Notes: generated from the sequence alone by a model not told the origin. DNA of 64,000 nt from Caenorhabditis remanei (GCF_010183535.1 NC_071331.1:2976001-3040000); one strand, 5' to 3'. Counted from the first letter of the stretch, positions 49,541 through 60,941 are shown. A program made the numbers and translations.

Positions 49541-51911
49541 AAATATCACGAATGTTTTTCAGAATGATCTAGACAGCAACCGTACGACTTTGATCTCAAA
49601 CTATCCACATACCAAATTCTCGTTTTTATCTCCAATCTGATGTTCATAATGAATGGGTAAATCACAATATTATTGAATAGGCGTATTGAAACATAGATCA
49701 ATCTGTTTTTTCAGATGACGTTTCCATGAGATGCATTCAATTCTTGATTTGCCAATCGATTCCTTGAAACTCGCATGAGTGAGTTATCATTGCAATTATT
49801 TCAAAAACTAAGCGATTGAAACGGCATTTTTCATAAACATACAGAAGAACTCCAAGACAAATTTTAGGCTTTAAACTTCCAAAAAATCGTTGGTTACAGT
49901 ATTTTTGCATTGTAAGTCAAATATCTCCCCGCTTCAAACATTTTACCCGTCTTTCCAATTGTTCATCCGTTAGATCTCTAAAAATTCATCAGTTTCAATT
50001 TGACTTTTTTCTAACGTGTTGAAGTTCTCAAGTTAGTCAACGACTCTTACTGTGTTCACTTTTTTCCAAACACCCACACATTTTCTGTTTCTCCATGTCT
50101 ATAATTTGTTTCCAGCTATCATCTCTATAATCTGTACTTGAGATGCTTGTATGAGAAACGTCGAAAATTGTAAGTTCTAAATAACTTGAAGCTTTCAAAC
50201 AACGGTAATTGTTTCTTTTATCAAGTTGTATAAAATATTCCTGATGTCAGTGTCCTGTTTGAGAAAGAGTTGAAAATTAAGCACGTATTTATGTTGAAAA
50301 TTAAGCAAGTATTAGTTTTTTTATTGTGGTTTTCTTCAACAAAATAGAAACGCACAACAATTGATTACGTGAATTGCATTATTACATAATAGTATTCTCC
50401 GGAATAACACTTTCTTAAAACAGTCGTTTTTTTAATGTGACAGAAGTCAACATTTTGTGAATAACTCCAGTTATTAGCCAAAGGGTCTACGAGTTTAACT
50501 TTGTTGGTTTCCTTTTCTTGCTGGAATTATCGAAGCACTCTTAATATTCTCTGACATAAAGAAACAACTTGATTTGTGATAAACTTTCGTAGCTGTTATT
50601 CTAGCTTTTATGAACTAACCAATTGGAGATTATCAGCGCTTCCAATAAAAAAAAAGAATCAGGTAACAGTTGTCAGAAACTGGAATATATGTAGTTGTCA
50701 GGACCCGATTTGTTTTTTTTTGCTTCTTGTCTGTCATTTTCATTCGTTAAACGCTACACTTTCAGTTGGAAAAATAGGATTGCACTACAGACAGATGAAG
50801 CTTCTGTAGACGATCATTCAAAATTAAATTCGAATGACTTTGGAGGAATCTGGATAAAAAATCACTGTTCCACAATGTTGCAAACATCGTAAGTTAGAGA
50901 GAATTAAACTAATTTTAGGCTGAAGTCGATTCTTATAGTTCCATGATGTAGATCTCGGTTAGTTATATTTCTGTGAGTTAACACGGGTCCGGTGACTTCT
51001 CTTAGTGTACTTCAGGCCAAAAAAAGGGAAAACCGTCAAAAAACCATTAGAGCCCACACTTATTGGTTAAAGTAGTCTTGTCCAAAGGCAAATTTTACTG
51101 TTTCTTTAGTTACACCTATATTGTCAACGAGCAATTCCAATTATTAAATGGAATAAGCGTGCAAAAATCAGCGTAATTATCTGCGAATTATTATATATTG
51201 CTAAATCAACAATACAATATGATATAGGATTTCACTACAGACAGACTCGTATGTGTCTATTTGGAAAAATTAACTTTTTTCAACCAACCGTTGCAGAACT
51301 TGGCTTCTGTGGCTTTCAGTTTCGCTACTAATGTAACAGCAGCGTCTCATGAGCTGTTCTTAATTCTGCGGCATTCCAACTTTTTGAATGTTTCTATGCA
51401 AGTTACTTGTTGGTTACAAATGTTATACTGTGAGTGTTAGTTAACAAGGGAACAAAGTGGAACCGGTAATCTAATATATGGTGATCTCCTGGTCTTAATG
51501 AATTAAAATGTAAATATGTGAACCCGAAATCTGAGCTTCTCGAAACGGTATTTTTTTATTTCGATGAACTGGTTAAAAAAAGTAAAGCAATGAAGTTACT
51601 GTTTCAAAACACAGCCATAAGCGAAAATTGTTATTTTTAAACATTTCCATCCAATTTTTGAAGATGCTGTCTGTAGATTTCTCCGTGTGTTTTTCACGAT
51701 GTTCGAATAAACATTGAGAAATAAAAGAGAAAAACTATCAGGCTTGTCGTAGGAAGAATTCGGGTAGAAATTGGAAACGTACTGCGTGAAAGAGAGAACA
51801 TTTGAAATCCGTGAATCAATCACAGTTTCAAAACATCAAGAATGCCAGAAACCTGGTTTAAAGTCATTCAAAATACATGATAAAAACGTTATTTTACACT
51901 GGTTTAAAATA

Positions 51912-51917
51912 TTTATT
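51912..51917 (-). terminator. poly(A) signal of the 159-aa gene
   Basis: Minus-strand AATAAA, 27 nt after the stop codon at 51944-51946. Confidence 0.55.
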
Positions 51918-51943
51918 TATAAGATATTTGTAAATATAACAGT

Positions 51944-52469
51944 TCATGGAGAAACAAGATAGGTCAATTTGATAGTAACATTTGGTGTGTTCAGTTCAAG
52001 GTCTTGTCCGCTATTTTCCAAGCAGTTTGAAATAGTTTCACCTGTGATAGCATTGAGTTTTCCGAAACAAGTACCAAGTGGGTGATTTCTTTCAGACGAT
52101 TCAATGGAAACAGAGACATAAATTTTCGGACCAGAGAATGGATTATGTATTATAATAAGATCGTGTACACATTCTCCAAACGCTTCAGGTCCCAATGGGT
52201 CGACAGTGATGACCTTCGACAACTCGGTGAACAATGAGATGGTTGTGACTGTTCCACGGAATGATCCCTGAGCTTTATCGACAGTTTTTCTCAGAACGTT
52301 GACTGGTTCTTTCTTCAGTTCCTGAAAATCAAAGAATGATCATTTTCAATCAAAAAGTAGAACTTACCTCTTCAGACAAAAATCCCACAGATGTTTCTTT
52401 TATCCACTCCACCAATGTTCTTGCTTGATTTCCGGCGGATGATTCGTTGTTTTCTCCAGATGTACTCAT
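51944..52469 (-). CDS. small two-exon protein of unknown function
   Basis: Exons 52469-52368 and 52321-51944 are joined by a 46-nt intron (AG/GTAAGT donor, TTTTCAG acceptor, phase 0), giving 159 aa. The N-terminus MSTSGENNESSAGNQARTL is Ser/Asn-rich. It is followed by a charged helix (EWIKETSVGFLSEEELKKEP) and a C-terminal half of alternating hydrophobic residues (VHDLIIIHNPF, KIYVSVSIES, VTIKLTYLV) that suggests beta structure. No signal peptide or membrane segment. I do not recognise a family. The near-consensus splice sites, a poly(A) signal just after the stop and a codon pattern unlike the surrounding AT-rich DNA make it a credible gene, isolated between piRNA-like DNA and the transposon. 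Confidence 0.8.
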
Positions 52470-53335
52470 TGTGGGCAGTATTCGAAACTTGGTTACAGAG
52501 TTGAATAAATTTAAAATCAGAAATAGGAAAATCACACAATTTTGGAAGGAATAGTTATATTTAGCATGACACAATCAATTTTGTATGACGTCATCAGTAC
52601 ACCACAATATCAGTAAGACCTAAATTGTTAACAAAACAAAAAACTATATTGAAAATTGTTATACTTGAATTCATATAACGCATACTCGTGTTAAATACCG
52701 AAAATCAGATCTCACATATCTGGTCATTCGAACAAATTTAAATAAATGATAATATCAGGAAGTTAATAGAAATAACTTTGCCAATTATGATAAAAATACA
52801 TAGATGAAACGAATTAAAACAAAAACAAGTAATTAAATAAACACATGAATGAATAGTCGGAAAATAAAATAATAAGTCAATAAGTCAATAAAATAAATTA
52901 GTAATATAAATAATTAAATTAATGAAATAAATTAATTTTAAGAAATGAAATAATTTAAAAGGGAAATAAAAATTTAAAGAATAATAATTTTAAAAGTTTT
53001 GCTAAAATGAAGCAAAAATTAAACAAAAAAACAAATAAAATAACATGAAAACACTCAAGCAAAGTGATTTTAGTGACGTCATCTCTGTGGTGTGTTAAAA
53101 GCCCCATGGTATGCTACCCTGTGTGTATCTAAAGACCCATCCTTACTTCTCTATTTTCAAATTGGAAAGTTCTTATTTGTTTTTCGTTTGTGCCATGTTA
53201 CTTTTATTTACTTCATTACTCCAACCGAAAACAAAACATCACACATTAGTGAAAGATGAACTATTATTTGGGTAAGAAATGTTCGTTATTTCAATTTTGA
53301 CTTTTATGTACAAATGTCTGAATTACTGAGATTTC
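52470..53335. other. upstream region and AAATAA-rich tract
   Basis: 52620-53060 is extremely A/T-rich with many AATAAAT words and no GTTTC clusters. TGACGTCATC-like words occur near 52586 and 53072 (TGACGTCATC at both), resembling CRE/ATF sites. No gene is seen. Confidence 0.35.
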
Positions 53336-53410
53336 AGAGACACTTGGCATGAAACAGAAGAGCATGTTTAACACACAGAAGGTCGGTGGTTCGAGCCTGC
53401 TCGAGATTTT
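53336..53410 (+). pseudogene. tRNA-Val(AAC)-like relic
   Basis: TTTAACACACAGAAGGTC resembles the anticodon loop and variable region of tRNA-Val(AAC), and GGTGGTTCGAGCC is a good B box and T arm. The anticodon stem has two mismatches (CATGT/ACAGA), the T stem relies on G-U pairs, and no 7-bp acceptor stem closes. The would-be D arm contains TGAAACAG (53350). Best read as a decayed tRNA gene or tRNA-derived fragment. Confidence 0.5.
53350..53357 (-). promoter_or_regulatory. exact Ruby-type octamer within the tRNA relic
   Basis: Minus-strand CTGTTTCATGCCAAG. Expected 21U start near 53307-53317. Confidence 0.35.
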
Positions 53411-53453
53411 CTCGATTTTTGTTTCCTTTATGACAAGAAGATTTGATGAAATT

Positions 53454-53461
53454 CTGTTTCA
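53454..53461 (+). promoter_or_regulatory. exact Ruby-type octamer
   Basis: AATTCTGTTTCACAGTG; expected 21U 5' T near 53494-53504. Confidence 0.4.
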
Positions 53462-54057
53462 CAGTGTTTTTATCAACAGACTATTTTTTGAAGCGCAATC
53501 TGGCTGTTATTTTTAACTTTGCGAATAATTTCTGCTTATCCAGACCCCAATCTGTATTCTCATTCAGGTTTGAAATTTAGTTAGCAATGTTGAATCTCAA
53601 AGTATATACATGTTTTACATTTCTCTTTCAAATTACTGAAGAGTTGTATAAATGTTCGTATGATAAAACTCGGAGAAAAAATTTCCCTTATCCACTTTTA
53701 CATCATATCGTTATAAAATGTGATCAGAAATTTCAAGAAATACTTTCCTTGTCATGCTGTCCCCACAAGAATGAATTGACTGTTGCTGGAATATTTCCGG
53801 TAGAAAGCGAAGCACTGTTGAAAACAGAAATCAGCACAGAAATGAAACCAAAAGAGAAAATAACCCATTGATGTCACACAATGATGACACAGACAATTAG
53901 AAGTCTTAAATGACATCAGCAATCCTATTCCTACAAGAGGATATGAACACAAGTAGAGGAGTCGTTTCAAATTGGACCATCAATTTTGTCTCTTTCTTAT
54001 ATTAAAGTTTTAAGAGAGAGGAATTGATAACATTCGAACTTGATAAGTTTTTTAAAG

Positions 54058-54514
54058 TTTGTGATACAGAACATTTTTTGGTTAGTATTCGATAAATGAC
54101 ATGCATAAAACGAAAGAAACAATTTAAGTAAAAAATCGGGGGACGTAATGTTTGTAATTAGTTTGTTATAAATAATGGACATTACGAAACAGTAAAAATT
54201 AAAAAGTAAAAAAAAAGAAATAACAAGAATCTGAAAAATCTTTTTTTCAAACTTTTTTGATTTTTGTTCTGTTTCACAAGGGAATTGACTTTCGGTATGC
54301 GTTCAGAATTTTCTATAAACTTGCACACTGATAGTTTCGAGTCTGCTCTGAACAATGATGATAGTCAAAAAGTGCAAAACTCCCGAAAAAGTGGATTTTT
54401 TGCTCCAAAAGTTTGCTCATTTTTCATCATAGAAAACGCGAGTGCCACTTTGGGAGGACTATCGGGTTTGTGAAGGCAACTAGCTGCCCTCTCGGTCAGC
54501 GGTTGAATGGCCAC
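54058..54514 (+). repeat. left terminal inverted repeat
   Basis: Reverse complement of 61565-62024. Carries CTGTTTCA at 54269. Its inner edge (GAATGGCCACAGGTAGTTGG) preserves the arrangement that the right TIR had before the foldback inserted. Confidence 0.9.
54269..54276 (+). promoter_or_regulatory. exact Ruby-type octamer inside the left TIR
   Basis: TTCTGTTTCACAAGGG, pointing into the element; mirrored at 61805. Expected 21U 5' T near 54309-54319. Confidence 0.4.
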
Positions 54515-54680
54515 AGGTAGTTGGCCAGCGACGAAATACGGACCATATACGCGTCCGCGACGGACTCAAAAAGAAGTAGCTAAGGACGATATGTGTGCGT
54601 GATATACGGTCCGTTTGGAGTCCGCGCGCCGAAAAAGTTGCTTCTCTTCCTACCGCCATCCCCCTCCTTTTTCCCCATAC
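54515..54680. repeat. left subterminal GC-rich repeats
   Basis: AAATACGGACCATATACGCG, GATATACGGTCCGTTTGGAG and TCCGCGCGCCG recall the right side (60740-60935: CATATACGGTCCGCGC, CATATACAGTCCGCAGCGG, GCATGCGGTCCGC). Multiple short GC-rich subterminal repeats in both orientations are known transposase-binding features of CACTA-type elements; a role here is inferred. Confidence 0.55.
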
Positions 54681-54735
54681 CGCGCTCCCTGCTTTGATCG
54701 ATGAAAACGGGAAGAATAGGTTACTGTTAATTATA

Positions 54736-54741
54736 TTTATT
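54736..54741 (-). terminator. poly(A) signal candidate for gene B
   Basis: Minus-strand AATAAA about 94 nt after the gene B stop. Confidence 0.4.
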
Positions 54742-54834
54742 TTTATCAAAAAATCAGAAAGAAAAACAAAGGGAAACGCAAATAAAAACGAGAAAACGTT
54801 TAACAATGGAATGAGTAGTATTGGTTGTAACTGC

Positions 54835-57555
54835 TCACTTCAGGCATGTGTAGTTGTCGTGTGGCGGTGATGAATCGGAGAAGTCCAGAGGTTCGCTGAA
54901 GTAAAACGAAATGGAATAATCAAGATTTCGATGAGACATACCTATACGAACGGTCCTCCTCAAGAGACAAGCGGAGAAGATGATCTTTTAGAGCTTCGGC
55001 GACTTCTTTAGGAGTTGTTTCCATTTTATCTTTATACTCCTTACCAGTGTGCTCCACCGGGATTTTAAAACTAGTGAAAACCGGTTTTTCATGAAAAAAC
55101 CGGTGAAAATATTCACCGGTTTTCACCGAAATTCACCGGTGTTTCACCGGGGAAAACCCGGAGAAAACCGGTGATCACCGGGGAAAAAACCGGTGTTTCC
55201 CCGGTTTTCACCGGTTTTCGCCGGAGTTTTTTTGAAATTGGTAACACATAACCGGACATTTCGAAACCAGATGTTTCGCAACCGGACATTTCGAAACCGG
55301 ACATTTCGAAACCGGACATTTCGAAACCGGACGTTTCGCAACCGGACATTTCGCAACCGGACATTTCGCAACCGGACATTTCGCAACCGGACGTTTCGCA
55401 ACCGGATATTTCGAAACCGGACATTTCGCAACCGGACATTTCGCAACTGGACGTTTCGCAACCGAATGACACTTCGAAACAAAAAAATGCCGGTTGCGAA
55501 ACGTCCGGTTTCGAAATGTCCGGTGGCGAAACGTCCGGTTTCGAAATGTCCGGTGGCGAAACGTCCGGTTGCGAAATGTCCGGTTGCGAAATGTCCGGTT
55601 GCGAAACGTCCGGTTTCGAAATGTCCTGTTTCAAAATGTCCGGTTGCTGTCATGTTCGTTCACGTTGAAGTGTTTGCATCATCAAAAAAAACCGGTGAAA
55701 ACCGGTGAAAACCGGGGATTCCCCGGGGAAAACCGGGCACCGGTGAAAAATGAAAACCGGGGAAAACCGGTTTTTCAATTTTGAACACCGGGGAATTTCG
55801 GTGAACACCGGTTTTCGCCAAACTTGACTCCGGTTTTTATTTTTATAAAACCGAGAAAAACTTCACCGGTGATTATAACGGTTTTCACCGGTGAAAAAAA
55901 ACCGGGTTTTCGCCGGTTTCTTCACCGGTGGAGCACACTGCTCCTTACGGAATCTATCTCTGCAAATGCGAAAGTTTTATGGGAACCGAAAGGAAATGTG
56001 GCTTACAGTAGATTGACCATCGATTCCCTAGCGGCACAATGAAGAGTTGTAAGCGTGTTGATATCCCTCGGTTGTCGGAAACCGGCGATTACAAAATCTG
56101 TAAAGCAGTGTTAACAAATACTTAAAATTTTTCTTGTAACGCACCGACGATTGGGCCGTAGAATTTGTCTCCGAATGGAAAGTATCCAGCATTTGAACTG
56201 TCTTGGGCGGAGTATCCGGCAAAGAAATCATCCCGTTTTGCTACCTGAAACGGATAAATGTTATTCAGGTGTAATCCGTTGTCCAGAATTACTTCTTTGT
56301 AAACGAATCGAATTAAATGCTTCGAATCACCATAAAAACGGGATGAGGTGTATTTCGAAGCCTCCGCCACAGTAACAATTGATGATAATTTGAAGTTTTT
56401 TTTGCACGGGAGCTCAACAACTTCCTCGACTTCCGTGGCTTTTTTCAAATCGAATCCAACACCTCTGATAATATCAGACTGTAATACGATAATATTAAAC
56501 TAAATGTACGCGAGAATTAGTCGTTAACCTCTCTTTCCAATGTTTCATTTGCCCGTTCCGCTTGGCGGAGTCTAGCAGTCATCTTGTTCAGCTGAAAATT
56601 GTTTCATCAATAAGTCTCTCACTGGCAATTATACCATTGCGACGTTAAACGCCTGACCCATCGCTAACATTTCCATGTCCTTGTTGACATTATGAAATCG
56701 CTGAGCGATTTGAAGAAACGGGTAGTAGTCCGCGTCGAGAAAGTTTTTGGTCAACTTCTTCAGGTTCTCCTGAAATGTGGATAATTGATTGCACAAAAAG
56801 GGAATAACAAACTTCGCATTCTAATCGTGGCAAAGGAATCCCGGTTGTCATATCATACAAATTGTTTGCTGAGAATCCGACAGGATTCCATGTTTTGTTT
56901 TGAGTGGAGAAATGACTCTGTCGCTCTCGAACTCCCAATTCTGACTTAAAAGGGGTAACTCTTTGCGAGTATGATGGTGTTGGACAAAATTGGGAAGGAG
57001 TTCCGGCGACGTTGTACTCTCTCAATCCGTTTGCGAAAGACGAAGAGTGACTTGTAGACTGTTCATTCACAGTACGAAACGAACTTGTCAACAAATGCTC
57101 TTTTTTTATAAATCTCGGAGGTGGAATTAATTTTGGATTTTTCGGTGTTGATGTATGCTCTTCCTGAAAAGTTTTTAAGGTAATTAGTGGGAGGGAATGT
57201 TACAAACCTTCACATTAGCTGATAACAGCTCCTCGTGCCGCACGTTTTCTAAGTCTTCATAAACTGGTGAATCGACAAGACGATTCGATGACGAATATGG
57301 AGCGGCAATTTCTTCCATATCGTCTTCGACAAAATCCGCAGCTGGAACTGGTCCCATCTCATCAACGACTTCAGGAGGTCCTGTTTTCAACGTCAACGTT
57401 TCTTTTTCTTTTTCTCTTTCAGTATCTCTGACGGCTTTAACGCCACTTTTAACCGCTTTATTGGCCTTTCCTCTGCCACTTTTTAATACTTTTGTAGATA
57501 TCGCAGCAGCATTTTCGTGTGATTTAACTGAAGTTTCACGTCTCGTATACACCAT
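54835..57555 (-). pseudogene. transposon gene B, unknown function, interrupted by a MITE
   Basis: Exons: 57555-57208, 57163-56813, 56769-56635, 56591-56529, 56478-56145, 56097-56007, 55959-54942 (MITE included) and 54895-54835. Introns are 43-50 nt with good GT/TTTCAG sites. Ignoring the MITE and one target duplication, the frame is open for about 498 aa. Features: basic N-terminus (KSGRGKANKAVKSGVKAV), acidic stretch (DFVEDDMEEI), Ser/Pro-rich middle, a coiled-coil exon (LNKMTARLRQAERANETLER) and a folded-looking domain (HLIRFVYKEVI through ESMVNLLDRFRKEYKD). The start ACCAATGG lies just after a TTTCAG acceptor, consistent with trans-splicing. The frame is also open upstream to 57780, so a longer first exon is possible. 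Arrangement downstream of a transposase suggests an accessory DNA-binding protein, as in two-gene CACTA elements. This is inference. Confidence 0.7.
55045..55940. mobile_element. 896-bp hAT-like MITE, ACCGG repeats, inside an exon
   Basis: Perfect ends CAGTGTGCTCCACCGG and CCGGTGGAGCACACTG, with the 8-bp duplication CTCCTTAC at 55037-55044 and 55941-55948. Removing the element plus one duplication restores an open frame across the exon (DRFRKEYKDKMETT). Interior: ACCGGTGAAAACCGG stretches at both ends. About 14 copies of a 15-bp unit (ACATTTCGAAACCGG or the CGCAACCGG variant) run from 55252 to 55470, and the inverted set runs from 55488 to 55640, able to form a stem of about 150-200 bp. The long frames on all strands here are repeat artefacts. 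Confidence 0.93.
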
Positions 57556-57835
57556 TGGTACGAATTCTGAAAGGAAACGACTTTTTAGGATCTCGGTTAA
57601 ATCGAGGATAATGTTGAGTAAAACAAATAGAAGTTTATAGGAAATAAGTGCAAGGAAACGGAAACCATCCAATGCCGGACCACCCACATAGAAAACGAGA
57701 GGAAATCGTCCGAGAGGAGTACACGACCGACATTTCATATGACGGCCACGGCATTTTTGGAGGGAAGGAATAAAATTCAAACGAAATAAACGGAATTTAG
57801 AATGGAAAAAAGAGAAAAATAACAGATAATTCGTA

Positions 57836-60643
57836 TTAATTGTGAATCATTGTTCCGTTTACGGCAAACACACAGAGTCCATCTCCACAATCTATATAAC
57901 TTCCAAGAGAAATGACGGATTTCAAGGGAACGAAGACTCTTCTTTCCGAGAGTTGACAAAATTTTACTCCTTCAAATTCCTTTAGCATTCGGATCACTTC
58001 TTGCCCATAATAAAGATCAGTGTTATCGAGCTCTTGAAGAGCCTTGGAGAGAGAGGGAAACTGATTGGCGACATTAATCTCATTGAATGGCTCTGCTAAT
58101 ATTTTAATCTCTCCAGCATCCACCATAGCCGCAACAAATCTGAAACATTCCAAATGCCCTCCTTCTTTCACAGCAAAAAAGACGTCATCCTTAGTGCTCG
58201 ATTCGTAATATTCCGATTTCAGTTTCCCACAAGGCAAAGATAGTGATCCGTATAGAGTATTTCCGTCACCATACGGTTCATCTATATTTTCCAATTGGCA
58301 GCTGATGACGTTGTTGTAGTAAACTTGTTGAGGCGTCAACCCTTTCGTGAAAGTAACAAATTTTTTGAGGCTCGGGGACGGATTTTCTGCAAAGCGTCGA
58401 GAGATTTCTCGTCTGATCGCGTTGTGAATAAGAACTCTGAACATCCTCTAATTGATAGAATTTAGAGATGATAATTGTTCACCTAGCGCAAGCTGTCTCC
58501 GAGAAGTGTCGTGTCATTCTGGTACTGTAACCCATAAGTGCAAATTGATAGGACGATTCAAATGCAAATGTGCCAAGAGGGCCAATGTTCCCAAATGCAT
58601 GAACAACATCAGGCAAATGAAACAATACTTCCTGAATCAACAATACAGTAGATATTAACAGCTCCTCTAAACCCACATGTGTTTTGCAAGACAAGTATTC
58701 TTCGCTGGCCTCTTTCAAAAACCAGAGAGCAGCGGAGCACATCTGCTCGTCAAACAATGCAGGGCCTTTTCCAGTTGTGTACATCTTATTGGCAATCATG
58801 GAGAGAGCAATAATTGCAAACCGAGCTTGAGGCTTCAGAAACTCTGATTGTACAGCTACCAGTGCTAGCGGTAGACGGAAAAACTGAATGAGAAGGTTAA
58901 AATCGAAATGCATAAACTTCAACTCTTACTGAAATTTTGTCCGATCCATTTCTACAATTACCAATTTCGGAGTAGGAAGAAGGAAGAATAACTAAATTGA
59001 GAGCATTTTGTAGGGAGTTGGAGTCGCATTCGAACAAATCTGATTTCGGAGTAGACTTGTTAACTTTGGAGAAAAGTTCTGAGATTCCGTATTATTCTAA
59101 TCTTCAGGTTCTGTTACCTTTGGTTACATTCTCGTAGACTCCTTCACCCAGATTGTGTAAACAATCTATGGGTGTTTCATATGGTTTTACAAATTGTACT
59201 ATCTTAGCAGCAACATTCCCAAAGCCATTCAATCCACTTTCTGAATCGATTACGGTAAGATTGTCAGGTCTCTTTTCAGCTCGTTCTGAATCAAAATTTC
59301 AATTGAATTATATATAAAACATTATACTTTCGCCTCCTAATTTGTAAAATGTGCCTGCCGAGAGGCAGAAAAAGCAAGAAAGGGATCCATGATGTCCTTT
59401 CATGCCGAAGAGACTACGTTTTGCCTGAATAGTTCAATCATCGAAATCATTTCACATATGTATATTACCGGCTGATCTGCGCTCACGGTAACGATATGAA
59501 GTTTGTATTTATACATTCCAACGGATCCTTCTCTAGCCTCACAATCGGCCAATATAATCGGCAAGACTGAGTTCCACAGTGTTGTAGATGGATTGCTACT
59601 GCTCTCAATCATACCTTCCAACATCACGTTACTACTTTTCTGCATATCGCCTGTTGGAAGATCGACGAGCATGATAGAAATTGGCCAGAGTTTCCTATCA
59701 AAAAACCACTATTTTACAAACTATAATAAACTACTCACTTCGAAGTTCCTGGGACAGCGACCCCATCTATTGACAGTATTCCAGACAACCTTAGTTCATA
59801 CTCACTTTCTTCCGAACTTCTCAATGGAGTGAAGAACTGAGCCGCCAGGTTATGAGTCTGTTGTCTTCCTTCATTTAAATCTTTTCTGATAGATACGATC
59901 TTAGATAGATATGTTGACATTATTTGTTGGAGTTGTGGCATAACACCATTTCTCACAAACTTGGCCAGAAACTCATTACAGCTGAATGGTTTATCTCAAA
60001 GTTGCAATGATACAGTAATTCCTACCACTTTATATTTTCTTTGCCATTTGACCCACAAATGTTACAGTAGTATGAAACCGTGCATTTGTTTTTTTTGTAA
60101 TCCCATATTTTCCTCACAGAATCAGCAAAGTCATCTTCGTGTGAAGATAGGAACCTTTCGAAGCCTAAAATAATCGTCAAACCATATGTAAAACATCCTA
60201 AATCGAACAAATAACCGTTCTCTGACAACCGATCCAAGCAAGCAGAAGCTAGAAACTGAAGAACTTTGTCTGAACAATCTCTCAAGTCATTCACCAATTC
60301 TACAAATGACAGATCTCCTTCGTTTTCTCACTCTCTATTTTTATTTATACCTGAAGTCATCGAGTCTAAACAGTTTCCTTCACCATCTACATCAACATTC
60401 ATCTCCCCCAAATCCATTGTAAGATTTGTGTCATCCGTCTCACTCGCATTAGATAAAACATCGTCTGATTCAATTCCATGACTTCGGCGTGGAACTTGGC
60501 GATTTTCGGTATCCTCATTCAACCTATGGCGACTAACTTCTGTAAATTCTTTTTCGTCACCATCTTCAGAAGAACCACTTGCCTAAATCGTCATTTACCC
60601 GCTTTCTCTTTGGTTGAAAATCTTTTAAAATACCAGTCGGCAT
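57836..60643 (-). CDS. tnp2/CACTA-like transposase (transposon gene A)
   Basis: Exons: 60582-60351, 60299-60026, 59981-59739, 59694-59469, 59424-59328, 59285-59118, 59078-58930, 58883-58677, 58631-58483 and 58436-57836. Introns are 39-51 nt and phases agree throughout, giving 781 aa from the first securely placed codon. Numbering from 60582: an acidic N-terminus (1-77), CNICGSNGKENIKCCNEFL (a zinc-binding-like C-x2-C with Cys pair, about 156-173), KLWPISIMLVDLP (251-263), KGHHGSLSCFFCLSAG (about 334-349), IDCLHNLGEGVYENV (397-411), and KTHEVLFHLPDVV then FGNIGPLGTFAFES (about 530-556). This order matches tnp2-type transposases (LWP...D.P, GH.G..SC..C, D..H..LG, NVH.LLHLP...FGPL). 60643-60583 offers an ATG and MPTGILKDFQPKRKRVNDDL but is one base out of frame, so the 5' end is unresolved or frameshifted. 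Confidence 0.75.
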
Positions 60644-60699
60644 TATATACTTTCAATAAATTCCAATACAAAACGGAAAAATACACCGAACATAAATGA

Positions 60700-60941
60700 A
60701 ATAATTTTCTCCGCGAGCTGCCACTGCTGTCCACGACCAGTCCACGTGGACGACATTGCTATTCCATATACGGTCCGCGCTGAGGCCGCGCGCGAACTTC
60801 CACCCTCCACATCTCCCTCTTTTCCCGAAGTCCACACTGCGTCCATATACAGTCCGCAGCGGGCCAAATTTCCGCTGCGGACTCTATGTGGACGGAAAAT
60901 TGGACTGAATCCGCATGCGGTCCGCACGCCAACTACCTGTG
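60700..60941. repeat. right subterminal GC-rich repeats / gene A promoter region
   Basis: Contains CATATACGGTCCGCGC, CATATACAGTCCGCAGCGG, the palindrome TCCACGTGGA and GCATGCGGTCCGC, just upstream of gene A. Composition changes abruptly from the AT-rich gene flank. Likely combines transposase-binding and promoter roles (inference). Confidence 0.5.

Larger units (their letters stand above)
48299..51940. other. gene-free, diluted continuation of the motif-rich domain
   Basis: GGGAAACAGTGTTTCTTTAT recurs at 45733, 48318 and 48697. The block 46430-46490 recurs at 49295-49350 (AACTGATCACT...CAGTTTCACA). GTTTC-type words stay frequent on both strands, exact octamers become rare, and array segments (a)-(f) are no longer visible. 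No protein gene is supported. 50948-51030 holds a fragment of the 8.2 kb palindrome family. Confidence 0.5.

Noticed and set aside
53587..53871. 94-aa plus-strand frame MLNLKVYTCFTFLFQ...
   Set aside because: No supporting splice sites, poly(A) signal or family; composition is that of surrounding non-coding DNA.
55113..55708. Frames of about 170 aa with repeats such as SGCEMSGCE, RFATGHFATG and RNRTFRNRTF
   Set aside because: These are by-products of a 15-bp tandem repeat (a multiple of three keeps every frame open) within the MITE.
57184..57780. Extended N-terminus of gene B (MNFIPSLQKCRGRHMKC...)
   Set aside because: The frame is open, but a TTTCAG acceptor and a good ATG context favour the start at 57555. 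Kept only as an alternative.
58632..58676. Coding read-through of the 45-nt stretch GLEELLISTVLLIQ in gene A
   Set aside because: Removing it as an intron (GTGGGT donor, ATTCAG acceptor) gives KTHEVLFHLPDVV, which fits the tnp2 family spacing (NVHxLLHLP) much better.
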